Shown here one piece after another: positions 34,776-49,410 of a DNA stretch of 64,000 nucleotides. Position 1 is the stretch's first letter; the number at the start of each line of letters is the position of its first letter. A model generated the notes under the pieces. The model had not been told where the DNA came from. It worked only from the letters and a program-made list of their open reading frames with translations, and did no database searches. Made by a program: the position numbers and the translations under genes. This DNA is from Echinococcus granulosus. Its lineage: Eukaryota > Platyhelminthes > Cestoda > Cyclophyllidea > Taeniidae. The stretch is from positions 266,380-330,379 of the forward strand of contig NW_020170452.1 of NCBI RefSeq assembly GCF_000524195.1. Direction: 5' to 3'.

Positions 34776-37477
34776 GCATCCAACTTGATTACCGCTGAGA
34801 GGGTCATTAACTAATGCAACCACAATGCCAAAGGCTGACTCGATTATGTTTGATGCCACAGTCTCAGCAGAAAATCATGATGTTTTATTTCTTTAAAAAG
34901 CTCTTTTCCTTGTGTCAAAAAAAACAATGGTTAACAGCAGGCATATTTAACATGCATGTCACTCCGGTGGGGGGGGGAGCCAAAACGTCATGACCACCAC
35001 TGAGGTGACATGAGGTCATCCTTTAGGTCATATTAAAGGCAGACGTAGTTTACTCTACCTCTTCCTGGACAAAATTTTAGATTTGGTATTCTATTTTTAA
35101 TTAGCAGTTTGGTTTGCCTCAATAATTTAAAAAATGTTTACTAACAATTATATCCTTGCCATTTTTACTTGCGCCTCTGGTGCTTATACGAAGTATTGGT
35201 GGAGGAAGAAAAAAGTCTTATTCCTACGTCAGGAAAATAACTTTTTTGAATTGCTGCAGTTTTTGCCAGAGAAAACTTGAGGGCAAGAGTGAGAGAGAGA
35301 GTTTGTCCAGAATACTGCCTAAAAGTCCACCTTTTTGCAGTTGGCGCGGATGCATCATTTATGATCCTCAAATAAAAGGGTAATGTAAAGCTCTTTGTTG
35401 ACGTGACACTGCAATGTGGCGTCATGCTTAACAAAATAAGGTAAATGTTCTTCACTTACTCGACAGTTTTTCTGCGTATGTTTAAGCCCCCAGCTTATCT
35501 ATTAAAGCTCCTCGGTTGCTGCAATCTTAGTCCTGGCGTCTCCATAGCAATAACTGTAGTAATGAGGCTTCATCTAGACTTGTGCATCTTAAGACGCCTT
35601 CCGGAGGACGTGTAATGCAAACTGATAAGAAAAAAAGATATTCCAAATCTGTGATTTCAATGCTGTGTGGATGTCTGTGGATAACTGGGAGCTTGGAAGG
35701 CAAAGGCTGCTAAAACACTGTCAATTGTTAACAATCACCCAAGTATTGCGTGACGTGTTACGACTGTGAGCAAGTCGAGTAAGACCAGACTCAGTAAAAG
35801 CAAAAAATACACAAAATTCGACACACATGAACGTCGGAGAAGCGATAACAACCGGACGAAAATTAATGAGTGATCGAGATATTCCGAACACGATACCTTA
35901 ATTTAGGCAGAAAGTCAAGAAAGTAAGAAGTGATGTGCATATGGAGAAAACCCACCAGTCTCCGACGGTGCTGAGTATTGACGGAAGACCCACGTAATTC
36001 CCCTTTCCCAACCCGAGACATAGGAGAGATCATAAAGAACGCCTAAAAGGAGAGTTAATGTAACAAAGCAGCATTTGTTTAAAGCTTTTGTTTATCTACT
36101 CAGTTTTTTTTAGTTATGCAGTTAAGATTTTATTTTTTTTCTTAGCAGCCCATTAGTTCTTCCCTCAAAATTCCTTTTCTCTGCAAGCCTATTCGGAGAG
36201 GGCTCTAGGAGGACCAGAGTGGATAAGATTGAAAGTTAATCTTCTTTCCTCCAAAATAGATCCAATTAATTAAAATCACCCAAAATGCTGTCAAGCAGTC
36301 AGTGGAACTACGGATTCATCGTCTGTAATGGAATTAATTGATGGATTATGTGGGGGTTAATAGGTCCTGATGAAATACGTCTGGTAGATAAATCAAGGCT
36401 ACTTACTTATGTCAAATGGTCAAAATAAATACCTGTTTTAATAAATCTTTTCCTATTGTAAGTGTAGGTAAACTTTATGTCTTTTGGAGTCCTTTCTACA
36501 TAAAAGTAGCTTTTTTGGTAAATTCTGCGGGGGACGGGAAGAGCTGCTCCGTCACCTGAAACGTACGATGACTTCAAAGTGTCTTTCACGGTGTAAATAA
36601 TCCCTTTTTAGAAGGCAATTCAGCACTTGGTAAGTAGTTTAAAGATCTTACCTGCAACTGGTCTTTCCTGCCAATCTCTCTATTACTAAAGGACTTACCA
36701 ACTCTAAACACGGGTAGACGGAATATTCCAATTCAGATCTCCAGCAGTTGCTTCATCTCTAATTCGTCTCATCTATTCCCATGCCTTGTGTTTTTCTTCC
36801 CATCGCTACTCGTAATTTTAACTGTAAAAGAACATTCTAAAATCATTTTTCAAATTTATGCTCCTTTTCGAAATAAAGATTTTACAAGTTAGAAGAAGAA
36901 ATTTCCGGCACTGTCTTGGTCCTGTGTGGCAGTTCCAGAGTTCCCCCACAACTCTTCAGCTTTACGCCGGTGGCTGGTTGGATAATGGAGTCTATCTGAC
37001 CTTTTATAGACTTTGTAATCCACTAAATCCATAACTCTCTGAGGAAGGACTTTACTTAGGTATTGAGTGTTTACGCTGGCGGTGATAAGATTGGTTCTCA
37101 AGGAGAAAACCTTTGTAAGAAACATCTCTTCTATGAGAGGTAAAGTCCTTTTCCGTTTATCATATCCATTGTTTCAGTTTTACAGCTCTTTTCACATTGA
37201 ATTGACCGTTAGACAGTAGTAGGTGTTGCGTAATAAGATGAACCTAGTCAACTAGCACACTTAAACGCTACAAGCTACAGCTTATCTCTTTACAGCTTTC
37301 AACTGAAGGCTTCGGGGACAGGCGAAAAAAGTTTACAACGCTCTTAAGCATTATGAAGGTTTCCTCCTCTTGCTAGCATTATGTTCAACAGAAGTTCAAA
37401 AATTTCTTTGGATAAGTTTGAAATGGTCCAAAAACTGAATAAAGTCACTTAGAGCTTAGTAACTAAATAGATTGTAG

Positions 37478-37560
37478 CACCCTGAGACTTCCCTGGGGGG
37501 AAATACTAGGACAGAATATGCGTCGGCGATGCACAGAAGGTCTGGGGAGGGGGAGGCCAA
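37478..37560 (+). repeat. Interspersed repeat R1, copy 5 (5' part)
   Basis: Contains ctgagacttccctgggg and gacagaatatgcgtcggc, then diverges. Confidence 0.45.
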
Positions 37561-38195
37561 GTTGCCAAGCTAAAGTAAAAAAGCGGAGTTTTAAGTGGCA
37601 AAGAAACCAAAATGAAGAGATGATAAAGTAATCCATGTATTTCGTGTCCATTCACTCCATTTGAGCGCCATTTACGGCATCCCCTCCGGTCAGCCGTCCA
37701 TGTCGGCCAACACAACGCCGTCAGTGCTTTAAGAAAGACACCCAAAAAATCATCCCCACTAGTCATCGGATTTGCATGCAAATGACGATCCTGCTGGATG
37801 TGGAGTTTTGTCTGGTTTGGAAAATGCAATGGTAGAGGAAAATGTACTGGCCATCCTGTATGTCTATCTTGTCGTATTCACTGGCCAAAAAGTAGTCATT
37901 CAACAAAGGACAAAATGTGAAACAGTTTTGTGAGGACAAGTTTTTGCGTTTACTCCCGCTTGACAGTGCTTATATATATGGATCTATCTGGATTCTCCTT
38001 AGCTAGTAGAGAGGTGGAGGAGGTGTTACTTGGACACGGGAACGGAGGAGTTACCGGAGGTAGACTGCATTTCCACATTCCTTCAGCTGCAGCAATATGC
38101 CTTTCTTCCATCACTTTAAGTCTTATCATTCAGCAATAGAAATTGAGGCGACTGTCCTCTAGGATTGGGTTCTCCTTGCGCTGCCACCGCTATAG

Positions 38196-38345
38196 TACTC
38201 TGAGACTTCCCTAAAGCCAGAAGGATACATACTACTAGTTTAGAATATGATTGGCTGATGTAGAGAAGGGCTGGCGTCTACTGCCATGGCCCGTAGGTCA
38301 TACCGCCCGAAGGAAGTACAAAACCAAAACCAAAGCGAAGGGTTA
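38196..38345 (+). repeat. Interspersed repeat R1, copy 6
   Basis: Contains ctgagacttccctaaag, agaatatgattggctgatg, ctactgccatggcccg and gtcataccgcccg. Confidence 0.55.
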
Positions 38346-41300
38346 AGCAAACTATTAAAATATTACATTGATGATCAATTGTGACCCATTTAAAAAATCC
38401 AAACTTTGTTTGAAAATGGACAGATATTCCTGGCAACGCTAAGCATTGCCACTCAACAAGAGAGATGAGGGAAATGCCACTTCCTTAGTGCGTCACTGCT
38501 AAATAAGACGCGATATCGGAGGGCAAACATTGAGGCAAACTAAGCTAGTGTAAGAGACAATAAAAAAATTGGGGGCACACACCACACTCACCACCGTCTG
38601 AGCTGGGCATTACCGAGAGGAAAAATGGAAACGTTTGGAGGGAAAAGGCTCATTCAATAATATCGACTGAGGAAGGAATTGCCATTATTCGATTCGAGAA
38701 GAGAAAATTCAAAGCGTACGCTCTAGGTCGCAATCAAATAGGAGAAAAGAATTTACTTCGCATACGGCATTTATTGCTGGTTCGGGATTTGAAGTAGTCG
38801 GATGATATTCCACCCATCCTCGGCGTTATGCATATTTTGATCAAAAGGTAAAAACAAATCAAAGTACTAAAGTGTTGTATCTGCATGAAATTAGCGAGGA
38901 TTTATTTTTCATTAAATAACCAACAAAAATTAACTCCATAGCGCAATGCGACATGGGTGCTATAAATTTCCCGGTCTTGGCATAAGGGGGGAGATTTAAT
39001 AACATTTTTCCGCCTATATTCTTTTGTTAGTAAATGTGCAGAAACTAGGCGTTAATGCATGTTCATGCCAAAATATCAAAAATGTCAAGAAATTGAAAAA
39101 AATGAAAGTCAATAATTTTGGTTTGTCATGCTACTTCCTCGTCATTTTGGGGGGCTAAAATAGGGAATAACGTATTTTAAAGGAACTTAAAATCAAACAT
39201 ATACGCTTTTTTGAACCTCCAAAAGAGGCATAGGTCGATAAAAGGTATCCAACTAGACTCTCAGGTTAAATTGAGTTGATGCCATAGTTTATTCTTACCT
39301 TCCACAAAAAAAACCAAATTTTCACTTTATTAGTACTAATCTGATGGCTCAGAACCATCGCTGCAGAAGATTTGGCCTTTCCAAGAGCATCAAAAAGAGG
39401 TTAGCCCAAAAATAGCAGCTTTGGATGCACAAAGTTCAGGAAGAGGTGATTTAATGCTCCGTTTGCTAGTATTTAGTTACGCGTCATTTCGTTTATACGC
39501 TGGTCTGTAGCATTTTAGGCCGCATGCGTGAAGACTTCGAGTGCTACAATAGCGTCACTTTCCAGATGCAGGATTTAGATATTTCCTTGAATTTGGCCTC
39601 TCCATAGATGAAGTTGAGAGTTGTTTAATAAAATATGCATAAGTAGCCAAGGCCGAAAAGCCGAAACAGTCTTTTACAACTTATATCAAAGTATTTGCAT
39701 GGAAACAATTATTTACTCTGCCTTTAATCATATAAGATCTAGCCGAACACAGTAGTAGCAGCTGTAATAAAAGGAGGGTGATAAACTGACAGAAAATAAC
39801 AATGCAGTAGTGAAATGAAAAATGGGGAACGTGGTGGAAAATTTTCTGCGGCGTTTATAGCCAATAAATTTGTGTAATGTCACGAACTTTTTGGAAATGG
39901 CGCCGCTTAGCTAGTAGCGCACTATCTCAATTGGGTAAAAAATGCAAATCTAGGTATTTTTTTGCCCCAAAAAGTAATTTTTCCTATAGTTAGGGTTTCA
40001 ATAAATCCAAAGGTAAGGAAGTATTTCGTATTTCGTCATCCTTTGCAAGAAGCATTTATAGGCTAAATAAATTTCCCAATAAGAGTATATTCAAGTAAAC
40101 TGGCCAAACAGCTTATTTTTCACCCCAAAACCCGGTCATTGTCCCCCAGTTGATATTCTTTTAATTTATCTCAAGGTTACTGCGCAAACTTTTTTAAACA
40201 CTTTTTACGGCTTTTACGCGGTAATGTGAGCATTTTTACGCTGCAAATAAAAAGCGAAATAGCGTCTCGGCAATTCAGCGTGGGCTAGATTTTTTTTTCT
40301 GCTCATTTATTACCTTCTGTTAACGCGTTAATAGGGGAGCAAAATGTTGGCCAAAAGTGCTGTGCCACTTAATTGACGCATTAGGCGGGAGGTGACAGGC
40401 GCGAAAGGGCACTCCACCGACCATTACCCCTGGCGCCTGAAATGTGCTCCATTAGGTCCATAAAAGGAGATAATATTTAAGCACAGTGGTCTAAAATAAA
40501 GCACTAGTTTTTGCTAAGTGCCACACAAAATCTGTTTTTGGAAAAAGTGGGTGTATTATGTAGTGTTTAATTACAGAGAGGGGAATCGCAAATGGCCGAC
40601 TTTGATGCGATCTGTATCCATCGTGGCACCTTCATCTCCTTCCATTAAAAACATGCTAAATGACAAAATGAGAACCTTGCTGTCTTTGTACAACAGAATC
40701 TCAAATGCTTCTCTTTTTTGCATTGAGAATAGAGTCCCATTTTATTGTACGATTGACGTTGACACTGACCTTGGCAATGCTCACCGGGTCAGGCTGCTAA
40801 GTTATATTTGGTGTTACAAATAGGGGAATAGGAAAGCAGCAAAATTAAAGAGCATAAAAAGTCAACAGATCCCAAAATGTTGTCATTTTGAACAGAAATA
40901 CCCAAAAACGGAAAATAGAAAGGACTAAACTGGGCCAACGTTTGCTTCCAAAAGAAATCGTTAGATTGCAATTTGCCTAAAACAATTTTCCTACTTTTTG
41001 CTTTTTGAACAACAAAAGCCTACCTCGTCTTAAACATAGAATATGAGTTATTTTTGATACAATTTTTTTGTCAAGGCATGTTTGTGTCCTTACTCACCTT
41101 GTAAGCTAAGTCAGATGGCTGTCACATCATGATGAAAAGTCATTGTTTTCATTACCTAACTTATAAAGCTCTAATATTGTTATCTTTCAAAAACAAAAGG
41201 GCTGCATAATGTTGTTAGACTGACATCTATTTTGAGAATTTGCGGTTTTATGACTTTAAGTTCACTGTTAATTTTAGTTCACCTTGGAGTCGAAAATCTA

Positions 41301-41713
41301 CTTTAGCTTTACAACCTAATCACACAAACAAATAGATCATTGAAAGTGGTAATAAAGCAAAAATTGTAAAATAAGAAATTAAATTTATATAGTTAACCGT
41401 GATACCCGCCTCTACAATAGTTTTGTCACTATAGCTCAAGAACCCAGTCGTAGTTCTCTCTCCACCCCAAATTTCTCGAGTGCTTAGTGGATTTTCATGA
41501 AGCCAAGTGATTGTCCAACGCTAAAGGAGCCAGATTAATTAGCTCTGGAGAGTGTTTCGCACTCCTTCAAGACTCTCAACCATCAAGCATTGTTCTATGA
41601 ATTCCTTTTCCCTACTATTTATCAAACTGAAAGCAGCACCATTCACAGCTGTCACTTGTCAAGTTAGGATCTCATTGTAATGTGAACTTACACTTCCTGT
41701 CCGAAACGGCATA

Positions 41714-41813
41714 NNNNNNNNNNNNNNNNNNNNNNNNNNNNNNNNNNNNNNNNNNNNNNNNNNNNNNNNNNNNNNNNNNNNNNNNNNNNNNNNNNNNNNN
41801 NNNNNNNNNNNNN
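41714..41813. other. Assembly gap, 100 N
   Basis: Exactly 100 unknown bases in an intergenic stretch. Sequence continuity across it is not certain. Confidence 1.
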
Positions 41814-44800
41814 AATGGGTGCCTTAGAGATCACACGAGTGGATTATTTGAGAGTAGCCAATCATTTGCCCGTTTGCCTGATGGATGATGAAATAAAAAA
41901 CAATCATTTCAAAGAACAAGTCAGACATTTGACCAACGGGCGGGTAGCGACGAGTATGGCAAATGTAAGGAAGTGAAGAATGAATTGAAGCTCTTTAAAA
42001 CCTTCTATCCACCATCCATGGTGAACACATGTTTGGCAACTAACCTCACTCGACTTTTCCTGTTGACGATGGTTTAAATTAATTGCTAATCTCGCCCGCG
42101 GTTTTTGTTCATTAGCTACATGTACATCTTCTGGACCACGAGGAAGAATCCTTGACGTAAATATTACTTCCGCTAAAAAAGTAAAAGTATTGAAATATCC
42201 AAATGTGGGCAAAATTTCAAATGGCAATACTTCCGGTCACTTAAAATAAATTTTGGCTTTTTAGGAAGGGTGCATTTGCATTGGAACTTAAGTCTGACCT
42301 TAAATAACTTTCTCTTTTGGGATAATGACTCAGTAATATAAATAGACCAAAATATAGTAGTTGGGGAGGTAGGGAATAAAGAGTGTTTAAGTTATCATTA
42401 TTATTATCACTGTTTTTCACTTTCGCCATCGGTTTAATATCTTTTAAATGATTAGGGCGGCCCGCAGATTTCTTGTACTATGGCTTATTTTGCATGAAAA
42501 GGATCATAGTTTGTCCCCTTTTTCTCACTGATTCATGGTTAGGATCATCCACTCGGCCCACTTGGCACCTGAAGGTGCATTCCAAAGCCTGCATATTACA
42601 CACCCCTTTTTTTCCTTTTCTAACCAGAAAGGCTAAAAGTAATTTTTTATAAACTCTAAGCAATTATGAGCTATGGTAACCTTATTTCGCTGCAAAGTAA
42701 TCATGAAATAATCTAAATTTTTGGGGTCAAATACACCGTGCAACCCAAGAGAACTTTATATGTTGTCCTCAGCTCAGAAAGTTGTCAAAGTCTTCTGCTT
42801 AAATGCAGTTTTCTCTTAACGATTCAATTTTTGTAAAGATTTTTCACTTGTCCCGTTATTTTGCAAGTTTTACATGCCTTCCCTTTGTTCATCCGTAAAG
42901 AAGATCTATCGATGTGACAGCTTTGGTAAAGCGCACCTTTCCACACCTCTGCTCACTTCCATGTGACAGGAAAAGTGCTTATATAGCCTTAACTACTGAG
43001 ATAGCTCAATCGACTCCCTATGACAACATTCTCACCAAATTACTTTTCCTCCCGAAGTATATTTTAAGGTTACGCGTTCCTATTCATGCATTTGCTAAAG
43101 CAAATAGACTCAAGTTTATTGAAAAAAGTTAGAGGATAGAGTTATTGAAGAGGCAACACTAATTAATGCCTGTTTTTCAAAGTAAAAATTCTCCAACCGC
43201 CTATTTGTAACTAATCGAATTTGCTCTAAAGTCAATAAGTGAAAATAATGATCTGATGAAAAATAAGACAAAAAAAACGTAAAGTTTAAGCAATTTAGGG
43301 GAATTAGGAGTGAATTTTTCCTCAGACCTTAAGTTAACCTTTACATTGCATAGAATAACTCCTTTTCGCCTCACTTAAATGTGCTAAGGCACCATTGAAG
43401 AGGTAAATTAAAACATTTAAACAAATCGAGTGATTACTCAAAATGAAACAGATCCATCTCCCAAAGTTCTTGCTTTAAGCTGGCCTTCTACAAAGATGGT
43501 TTATTTAATTAAAGGAGAAACGCACACCTATATTGTTGTCTATTCCCGCACTTAGATGGCGCCATCAAGTTGATTAACCCTTGCCCTTTGTGTTTCGAGC
43601 TAAAAATAAGAACAGAGCGTATGCGCAAACCAGTTTTTCTGTTTGCTGGTTTCTGCATGAAACAAATTATTCTGTACTCTGGCCAATTTTTATGCTGTAT
43701 AAAGTGCCCTAATTAGGAGCTCTTGATAAGAGAATGTTAACTTGAACTCCTTTTACATTTAGTTTTAAAGGAACCTGTATGTCTGCGTGACATTCGCTCA
43801 CTTTTCAGAGTCTTAGAGGGATAAGTTTACTGCAACTTAAATCCCGATTTTATCTTAACTGATAGAAATAATAGCAATATCTTGCAGCGCCAAGATCTTT
43901 ATGACAAAGTTACTAGGTTCACAGAGGAGTTGGAGGCTTGAGAGAACATTGCCTGGTTTGTAGTGTCATGACACCAAATTCAATGGTGGCGCCTGAGCGA
44001 CTCGGGAAGATAAGTGAACACCTTAAACAAAAAACTATTCCGGAATATAGCTCTTTTCTTTTTAGAGTATTTAACTCTAATATTCCTTATGGCCATTCGC
44101 CTGTTTGCGTTCCTGCAAAGTAGTCAGCATTTGATTATTGCCCCACACAGTGCGCCTCTCTTATCTGCTCACGTCTCCTTTGTGCCAATCGCTTTCCATG
44201 TCTGCTTGGGTCCAATGCTTCCATGCTCTTGATCAACGTGGTCCGATTCTTACACAGTCTAACTGGTAGGCTTTGCTCACGGCCATAAACATATCCTTTC
44301 TCGGGCGAAAAAAAGGGGGAGAAACTAGTCTTAGAAAGCAAGTGTAATGCGAAATCATCTAAGTCCCATGCAAATTGCATTGCCGTTCCGGTTTTTTTCC
44401 TCCGAATAATAAGGGTTCTTCAGAGGAGACCTTGCAACCGACAGGCTAGACCTTGTCATCTGACGAAAACTACTTACTTGCAGAGGTACTTGATCTCCTT
44501 GCTCCTCGCATCTGAATCTTCCTGTTAAATAGGGTATTTGGAGAATAAGTGAAGAGGTTATGGATCAACTGATTACCAAGCATTGACTTACAGAGGTGTG
44601 CTGTGGTATTATTTCATTCCTGGAGATAAGACAAAAAAGCAGACTGTTAGCCTTGAAAGGTGATTTTACCCTTTAAATAGACAAGGCTCGATCGCAGTAA
44701 CGTAGTAAACATGCCTTAGTGGGATCTTTGCTTCTGTCCCCTATAAGCTTGCTTCATGAAATGGAAGGCACCATTCCAGTGTTTGACCAGAAGGCGGCTT

Positions 44801-45689
44801 TTGCACGAAAAGGTTTATTAGTGCTGCTAAGTCATTTTTTATCCCAGGATGGCCTGTTGCATCTCGTCATGAATCTATAGGTGATCACCCATCAGGTGAT
44901 CTTTTATCAACCCACGTCGTATCGCTTCGCAAAGGTAAAATTAAGAAATCGGCTCTTTCAATGCTTCAATACTTCTACGCTACACATTCACTTTGTTTTA
45001 TCCATTCCGCCGGGTTTCTGATCTAGGGGTTTATAATTCCTAAAATCAGAAAAGTTGGTAAGGAAATACGACCACCAACTCCACAGAATAATTTATCGGT
45101 TGTGCAAGTTCAGCAATGGACAAGGGTTGACCTGGGGTCCGGGTTCAGGCCTTCCGCGCACCGGCTGTTCACTCACAGGAATAAAGGATTGTTTGCGACT
45201 GAAAACTGTCAGACAGAATGGCATATGGGCAACATTAAAACGGTATTATTCGAACGCATTTCTGCAGGTGGACCTTCTCATCGCCGTTCTTGCTGTGCAT
45301 GAAGTCTTTCAAAGTTGGGGCATCCTGAGAGCCCGGACTTTGCGCTTTCTGGTGCAGACGCTAGCACTGATGCCTGCCGTCTTGAAATTCAGTGTCTAAA
45401 GTAATTCAAGCATAAAGGTGCGCGAAGTAAGAAAAAGAACACCTCTACGAAATAGAAGTCCCTCTCTGACCAGAGTTCCTTTCCTGACATTGTCAATATC
45501 TAAGTCATTAGGCAGCAAATCAGTTTTCTTCTCATAAAAAGTTTAAAAGCCCTTCATGAGATAAACAATTCTGGAAGCAACCTGGTCGTTACAAATGGTG
45601 ATGTGACCAGTAGTTCATATCATTGTCTTCATTCTGGATTGCAGTCCCTCAGCCTCTTTAAGATGGAAATTTCCCAACGCTTGTGCCAT

Positions 45690-46440
45690 TAACTAGTCCT
45701 TACCACCATGACAAACACTTTCACCTAATAACTGTTTGGTTTTTTCAGTCAACACTTTGCTTTTTGAGAGGTTAATTGTAGAGTAAGTGATGATTAGACA
45801 GCGAAAGGCAAACCCTATCTTGAGGGACAGCTGTTCTGATTTTTGTCTCTGGGTGGTAGACCTTGGTGAGATGGAAGAAGGGCATGTGCTGTGGCTGAGA
45901 AAAATCTGTAAGGACACCTGATAGAAGAATTGAAAATGACATCTGCCTTCAGGAACTGTCCTAACCTTGTTTTCTATGGGAATGCTGTAAATAACTGAAG
46001 TGACACTAGCCGTGAACTACCTAGAAAAGTTCGTTATGGAGCTGTCTACGGTACCTGTGTGGAGATGTCAATGATGTATACACGCGGTCTCCCTTCACCT
46101 CTCTATTAACTGGATAGAAACGGGATGGATAGGACTGGGATGCATTGGAGTGAGAACAAGGTGGCAAAAAGGAATAGACGCAAAACAGTACCCAGATAGT
46201 CCTACGACTAGAAATGGACACACGTGTTAGCCAGCATATACTCCGACCACCAAAGAATTTCCCATGGTAGACGAAACTCCAGAGGTTGGACCTGCGTCGT
46301 TTTTTCGATTCTTCTGGTTAGTATCATCATACCCCCAGCCATCCGTTGTAGAGGGCTTTTACTTTCTTTTTGGCATGTACATATAAACCTCTTTCCCCAT
46401 TACGAGACTTTGAAGGCACTAGTCGCATCGAAATAATGTC
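45690..46440. repeat. Long repeat R3, copy 1
   Basis: Shares ordered blocks with 50.7 and 52.7 kb: a ggtaga/gataaaccttrg block, gaagaattgaaaatgac, tatggagctgtc(t/a)acggtacctg and a small purine tract. All frames are broken. The minus strand reads KVYHPETKIR, faintly like the start of the reverse transcriptase domain of BEL/Pao-type retroelements (weak inference). Confidence 0.45.
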
Positions 46441-48294
46441 ATCTTCTACTGAGCAGGGACTGCAATACCTTTGCAAAAGCCAGAAAATTGCCCAGAGCCA
46501 TTGAATGCAAACGAAATTCGTCAAAACGAGAAGTTGAGTTCTTTGTTGATCCACAGGAGAGGGTCAGAAAGTGATTTCAACTTGTTTGGGCAACGCAAGT
46601 TATCTTGTAGTAACATCAACTTATAGATGACATTTTCATTCTTGGAGATCAAGTAGTCAACGTACTTCCACGGCAACGACCCAGACTCCTTCACCTTCAC
46701 CAAAATATCAAATGCTGACAACTTACTTGAACCACCTGCTCGTGTCCCATCTTGGCTTGTGAATAGCTGACCTTCCTGGAAGGGATTTCGGAAACTGCAT
46801 TGAGTATGAGAGGACTTTGCAGAACATCCTTCTCCACATACAGGTCTGCCAGCTGAATGATTTGAATGCGCTACTGTGAAATTATGGGAAGAGATTTATT
46901 CCGGAAACCTTCACCGCTTTTAAATTAGGGCGAGATTACGCCAAGTTCTTTGTCATCTCGCCGCGTCGACTTACAGTAACTTAGAGAGGACAATTTTGTC
47001 CTGGTGATGATTCCCTCAATCAGAGGGCCTGCATCACGTGGGAGTTGATGACACAACTCTTACAAGGACATCAAGTAACCATGTCGAGGATGGCAAACTG
47101 CCAAGTTTATAAGCTAATGGGTGGTAAGTCACCAACACACGTCAGACAACGAATGTTAGGAGCTGGTGTCTGTCTTCTCCCTTCTTCTTCACCTTGAAAC
47201 CCTACTCTATGAGGACAGGCACCATTTCGTTCCACAAGGTTTGTCTTACTTTGTGAATTCGTGCTTGTAATGTTGAAACTTCTGGCCCTTCCACCTGTAG
47301 TATCTACTAAGAAGAGATCCCGACGAGTTTCTGTACAAGTGGAGAGTGTGTAGCGTGATGGTCCTATTGTCACTCAAGCCCTGATATTGTTCTACAGCGA
47401 GCTCATTTCTTCCTGCAGTGACACTAGCCGGAAGAAGGTATTAATTCACGAATCCAATGGTTAAAGATCCCCATTATGCTGGCAGTTCATCAAGGGTTAC
47501 ATCAGCTTTTTTAAGATCCAGTCTTGCTTAATCCAAGATTGGGATGGTTGGCGCCTTCTGCTACGGGTAATTGGAAATGCAGCTGTCTGCCTTCTGGTGT
47601 AATTTTATGAGAAGTCTAAAAGGTGATCATAACACCTGTAAAATGATTTCACCAACAACAAGAGGTCTTAAAACGCATCCAATACAGAAGATGCTCCAAA
47701 TGAAAGGTTTAAAAATGCTCACCCTTGGAAGATGCAATTTGTTATTTTGATCCTCAACACAAGCTCCTGATTAACTGATATTTCGTGAGGGTGCATTTGA
47801 ATTGGGAGAATGAACTCCTTGCCCTCAAGGTCACTTGAGAAAGCACAAACACGTTAGGGTTGGACGTACTCTTTACACTGAATTGGGGCCGTAAAGACTC
47901 CGTCTCCGAGATCATTCCTTCTATAAGTCGCCCTAATGGGTTCCAAACTCGTCCGCGTTCGCACTTACACATTTCCTAGTTCACAACAGCCTAGAAATAA
48001 GAAAAAATTTATTTTCCATACACTTTTAACGCTCCTTGGGTAAATATTTTTTAGCCGTCAAGCCGTCTTTTGAGATTATTCCCAGCTCCCCGTGGGTTAT
48101 GAAGACATCAGATTGCCGCACATCACACTTTTTAAAACAATAGACCATGTAGTTTTTGTATGAGGGATTTTGACCTTCCACATCTAAAGCCTCAAATAAT
48201 TACAGGTCTTGAAATGAGTGGTTATTGAAGAGCAATCAATTTTTTTGCTTCTTTCATTGGGAGGCCCCGTTGACACATTCAACCACAAAGAAGA

Positions 48295-48450
48295 CAAATT
48301 TTGTTTTGGCTTTCCCATAGCAACTAGCTCCTTCTAAAGGTAGCGGTGAAAGCGAGGAAAATCCTCGTAGAGATAAAAGGAAGTGGAATGTTAGGCCGGA
48401 TTACATTAATTTTAAAGAAGGAGAATTACCATTTTGGAATGCGTAATATC
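48295..48450 (+). repeat. Repeat R5, copy 1
   Basis: ttttggctttcccatagcaa, ccttctaaaggtagc and gtagagataa match 49.5 kb in order. The 87-codon frame here lies partly in this repeat and is not called a gene. Confidence 0.45.
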
Positions 48451-49264
48451 CATGCAGATGGAAAAAGGTGGTTACTTGACAGCCACCACCTCAGCACTGA
48501 TAGATCTGCATTCTCAGAAGGATATTTAGTCGTCTATTCTCCTTTTGAACTCCATGTAGGAAGACGAAGACCAAAGGTTGCTGAAAGATGGAATAATTCT
48601 CAAGTTTAAGGCATGCTAAAAACCTTGACAATGGGCATCCTTGCCTTTCTGAGACGGAGCCAGTGGCCCGAGCGGGTAGGTAAACTGCAAAACTATGCAA
48701 GAAGTGCTGATACTTACTTCTAAATGTTAGAGCCATTTTGGCTGGTCGAAGTGGGTTTACCAACATCCACGCACATCGAAGAAGCGAAAGGGTGACTAGA
48801 AATGGATGACGATGTTGGAGTATGGGACGTTTGAGATGGTACACACAAGAGGAATTTGTTGTTTAGGCTAAAGCCGAAGGGTTGAAAGCTAGCGACCACA
48901 CGTGTGATTACTGTTGTTGAGGTTCAAGAGGGTGAATGCGGTAGTATCAGTGTTGCGTTTTTCAAATCCATATAAAAAAACCAGCCTCGGTAGCGATGTA
49001 GATTGAGATTTGAGTGTGGCATTGCATACTGGGGAAGAGGAGGTTGGGAATAAGGCCATTGGCAGTGTCCGACATTACTGTTCTTCGGGCTGGTTGCCTT
49101 GGCCACTTGTGGAGGACGAATGCGACAGTGAGAGAGTGCATTTTCTGGCCTTTTTTCAGGAATGGTAGTGATGAAGGTAGACACTTGATGGGAGAAAGGT
49201 GAATTGTATTTTTAGAATGCAATTTCAAGCTAATGAAAAAATTAGTTTTTCAGTTTCTGTAGCC

Positions 49265-49410
49265 AATTACTGAGGGTCTCTACCATTGTACCTTCACCGG
49301 CAGGACTTATATGAATCATGCCAGTAGCCCTTTAGCCCTTCTGTACATAAGCAATGCATATCCTACCCCACTAGAGTATCTATTGTCTTCAGGAAAGTCG
49401 CAGTGTTCGA
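49265..49410 (-). repeat. Interspersed repeat R1, copy 7
   Basis: Reverse complement reads ggataggatatgcattgc-like, agaagggctaaagggctact and gtacaatggtagag, in R1 order. Confidence 0.55.

Larger units (their letters stand above)
33000..45400. other. Intergenic, no gene supported
   Basis: A+T-rich DNA with R1 copies and one assembly gap. Small GC-rich islands at 37.66-37.74 and 40.33-40.47 kb carry no recognisable protein. No tRNA or rRNA signature was noticed. Confidence 0.45.

Noticed and set aside
45055..45399. 114-codon plus-strand frame in a GC-rich patch
   Set aside because: Both strands are open, no splice-supported model emerged and the protein is unrecognised. Probably repeat-derived.
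48346..48609. 87-codon plus-strand frame
   Set aside because: Its first half matches another copy at 49.5 kb (repeat R5); no recognisable protein.
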